Under the pieces are notes generated by a model. That model saw only the letters and a program-made list of their open reading frames with translations, did no database searches and had not been told where the DNA came from. This document shows positions 6,693 to 6,819 of a stretch of DNA of 6,819 nt, one piece after another. The translations under genes were made by a program, and so were the position numbers. Location of the stretch: the NCBI GenBank assembly GCA_017627975.1, contig JAGAFT010000086.1:1-6819 (forward strand), written 5' to 3'. Position 1 is the first letter of the stretch. Every line of letters begins with the position of its first letter. The DNA comes from Oscillospiraceae bacterium (GTDB lineage Bacteria > Bacillota_A > Clostridia > Oscillospirales > Oscillospiraceae).

Positions 6693-6711
6693 TGCCGGTG
6701 CGGCACCGGCA
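6693..6711. repeat. GC-rich hairpin in the leader of the EAL gene
   Basis: TGCCGGTG (6693-6700) and CACCGGCA (6704-6711) are perfect reverse complements around a CGG loop. On the minus strand it lies about 65 bases before the EAL start codon and is followed by TGGATTAG, with no U-run, so it is not a canonical terminator. It could be an upstream stem in the mRNA leader, or the end of an unseen transcript. Confidence 0.65.
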
Positions 6712-6722
6712 CAAATAGTAAT

Positions 6723-6753
6723 GAAAACTGAAGCCGCAAAATTTTCAGTTTTC
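6723..6753. promoter_or_regulatory. Operator-like perfect inverted repeat
   Basis: GAAAACTGAA (6723-6732) and TTCAGTTTTC (6744-6753) are exact reverse complements with an 11-bp spacer, so the half-site centres lie 21 bp apart, about two helical turns on one DNA face. The right half directly abuts the extended -10 at 6754-6762 and so covers the -35 area of a plus-strand promoter. This layout fits a dimeric repressor or activator site. The binding protein is unknown. Confidence 0.5.
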
Positions 6754-6762
6754 TGATACAAT
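6754..6762 (+). promoter_or_regulatory. Extended -10 of a probable divergent promoter (plus strand)
   Basis: TGATACAAT reads as TGn followed by a near-consensus -10 (TACAAT, 6757-6762) on the plus strand. No good -35 lies 16-18 bp upstream, where the inverted repeat sits, so it would depend on the extended -10 or an activator. Transcription would start near 6769 and run off the right edge, divergent from the EAL gene. Confidence 0.45.
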
Positions 6763-6819
6763 TAGCTTGAGAGAGGCACACTACAAAGCACGGTGGGAGG
6801 AGTTGTACGTAACTCTTCA
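6763..6819 (+). other. Possible leader of a gene beyond the right edge
   Basis: This stretch follows the plus-strand -10. It contains a purine-rich GGGAGGAG (6795-6802) but no ATG or GTG at a usable distance before the window ends; a TTG directly adjacent is too close. It may be untranslated leader or part of a structured RNA. I could not match it to a known RNA family. Confidence 0.3.

Noticed and set aside
6680..6740. Minus-strand promoter for the EAL gene (TAGAAT at 6685-6680 or TATTTG at 6717-6712)
   Set aside because: Neither has a plausible -35 at correct spacing; the best pair (TTGCGG, 16 bp, TATTTG) matches only half of each consensus box.
6763..6819. Possible lysine, SAM or c-di-GMP riboswitch at the right edge (AGAGGCAC after the -10)
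   Set aside because: Only a few bases resemble the start of such elements; the conserved core motifs of these families are not present in the visible part.

Overview
The window is about 6.8 kb of moderately GC-rich DNA in which every recognisable gene lies on the minus strand. It looks like a chromosomal segment of an anaerobic Clostridia-type bacterium (Bacillota). The grounds are strong AGGAG-type ribosome binding sites, a sigma-A type promoter with an extended -10, a three-gene polar amino acid ABC operon, a cytoplasmic neopullulanase-like GH13 enzyme, and a multidomain EAL/PAS signalling protein. The taxonomic call is inference from style, not from a marker gene. There is no rRNA, tRNA, CRISPR array, insertion sequence or phage gene.

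Reading in the direction of transcription (from high to low coordinates), the right end (6629-6819) is a non-coding, probably divergent control region. It has a perfect 10-bp inverted repeat of operator type abutting an extended -10 on the plus strand, and a GC-rich hairpin in the leader of the next gene. Then comes a large gene (6628-4157) for a soluble c-di-GMP signalling protein: a degenerate GGDEF domain, an EAL phosphodiesterase domain with all catalytic residues, and three C-terminal PAS-like domains. After 108 bp with no visible terminator follows a cytoplasmic GH13 alpha-glucan hydrolase (4048-2417). Its start codon lacks an adjacent Shine-Dalgarno, but an AAGGA lies directly behind a 7-bp hairpin. 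It ends in an unusual low-complexity linker plus a short helical C-terminal segment. A strong intrinsic terminator (2295-2344) closes this unit.

A second unit starts from a good promoter at 2248-2275 and encodes an amino-acid type ABC importer: secreted substrate-binding protein (2213-1353), permease (1139-492) and ATPase (476 to beyond the left edge, cut inside the LSGGQ signature). Two perfect 13-bp hairpins without U-tracts sit between the binding protein and permease genes, where they could set the excess of binding protein over membrane components. The binding protein has no lipobox cysteine and has Met where this family normally has the arginine that clamps the ligand alpha-carboxylate.

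The two units look independent. Taken together they suggest uptake of a small amino-acid-like nutrient and intracellular alpha-glucan breakdown, the latter possibly expressed together with a c-di-GMP phosphodiesterase. I see no wholly new system. The most unusual points are the reversed domain order of the phosphodiesterase, the altered ligand pocket and missing lipid anchor of the binding protein, and the hairpin-bridged ribosome binding site of the GH13 gene.
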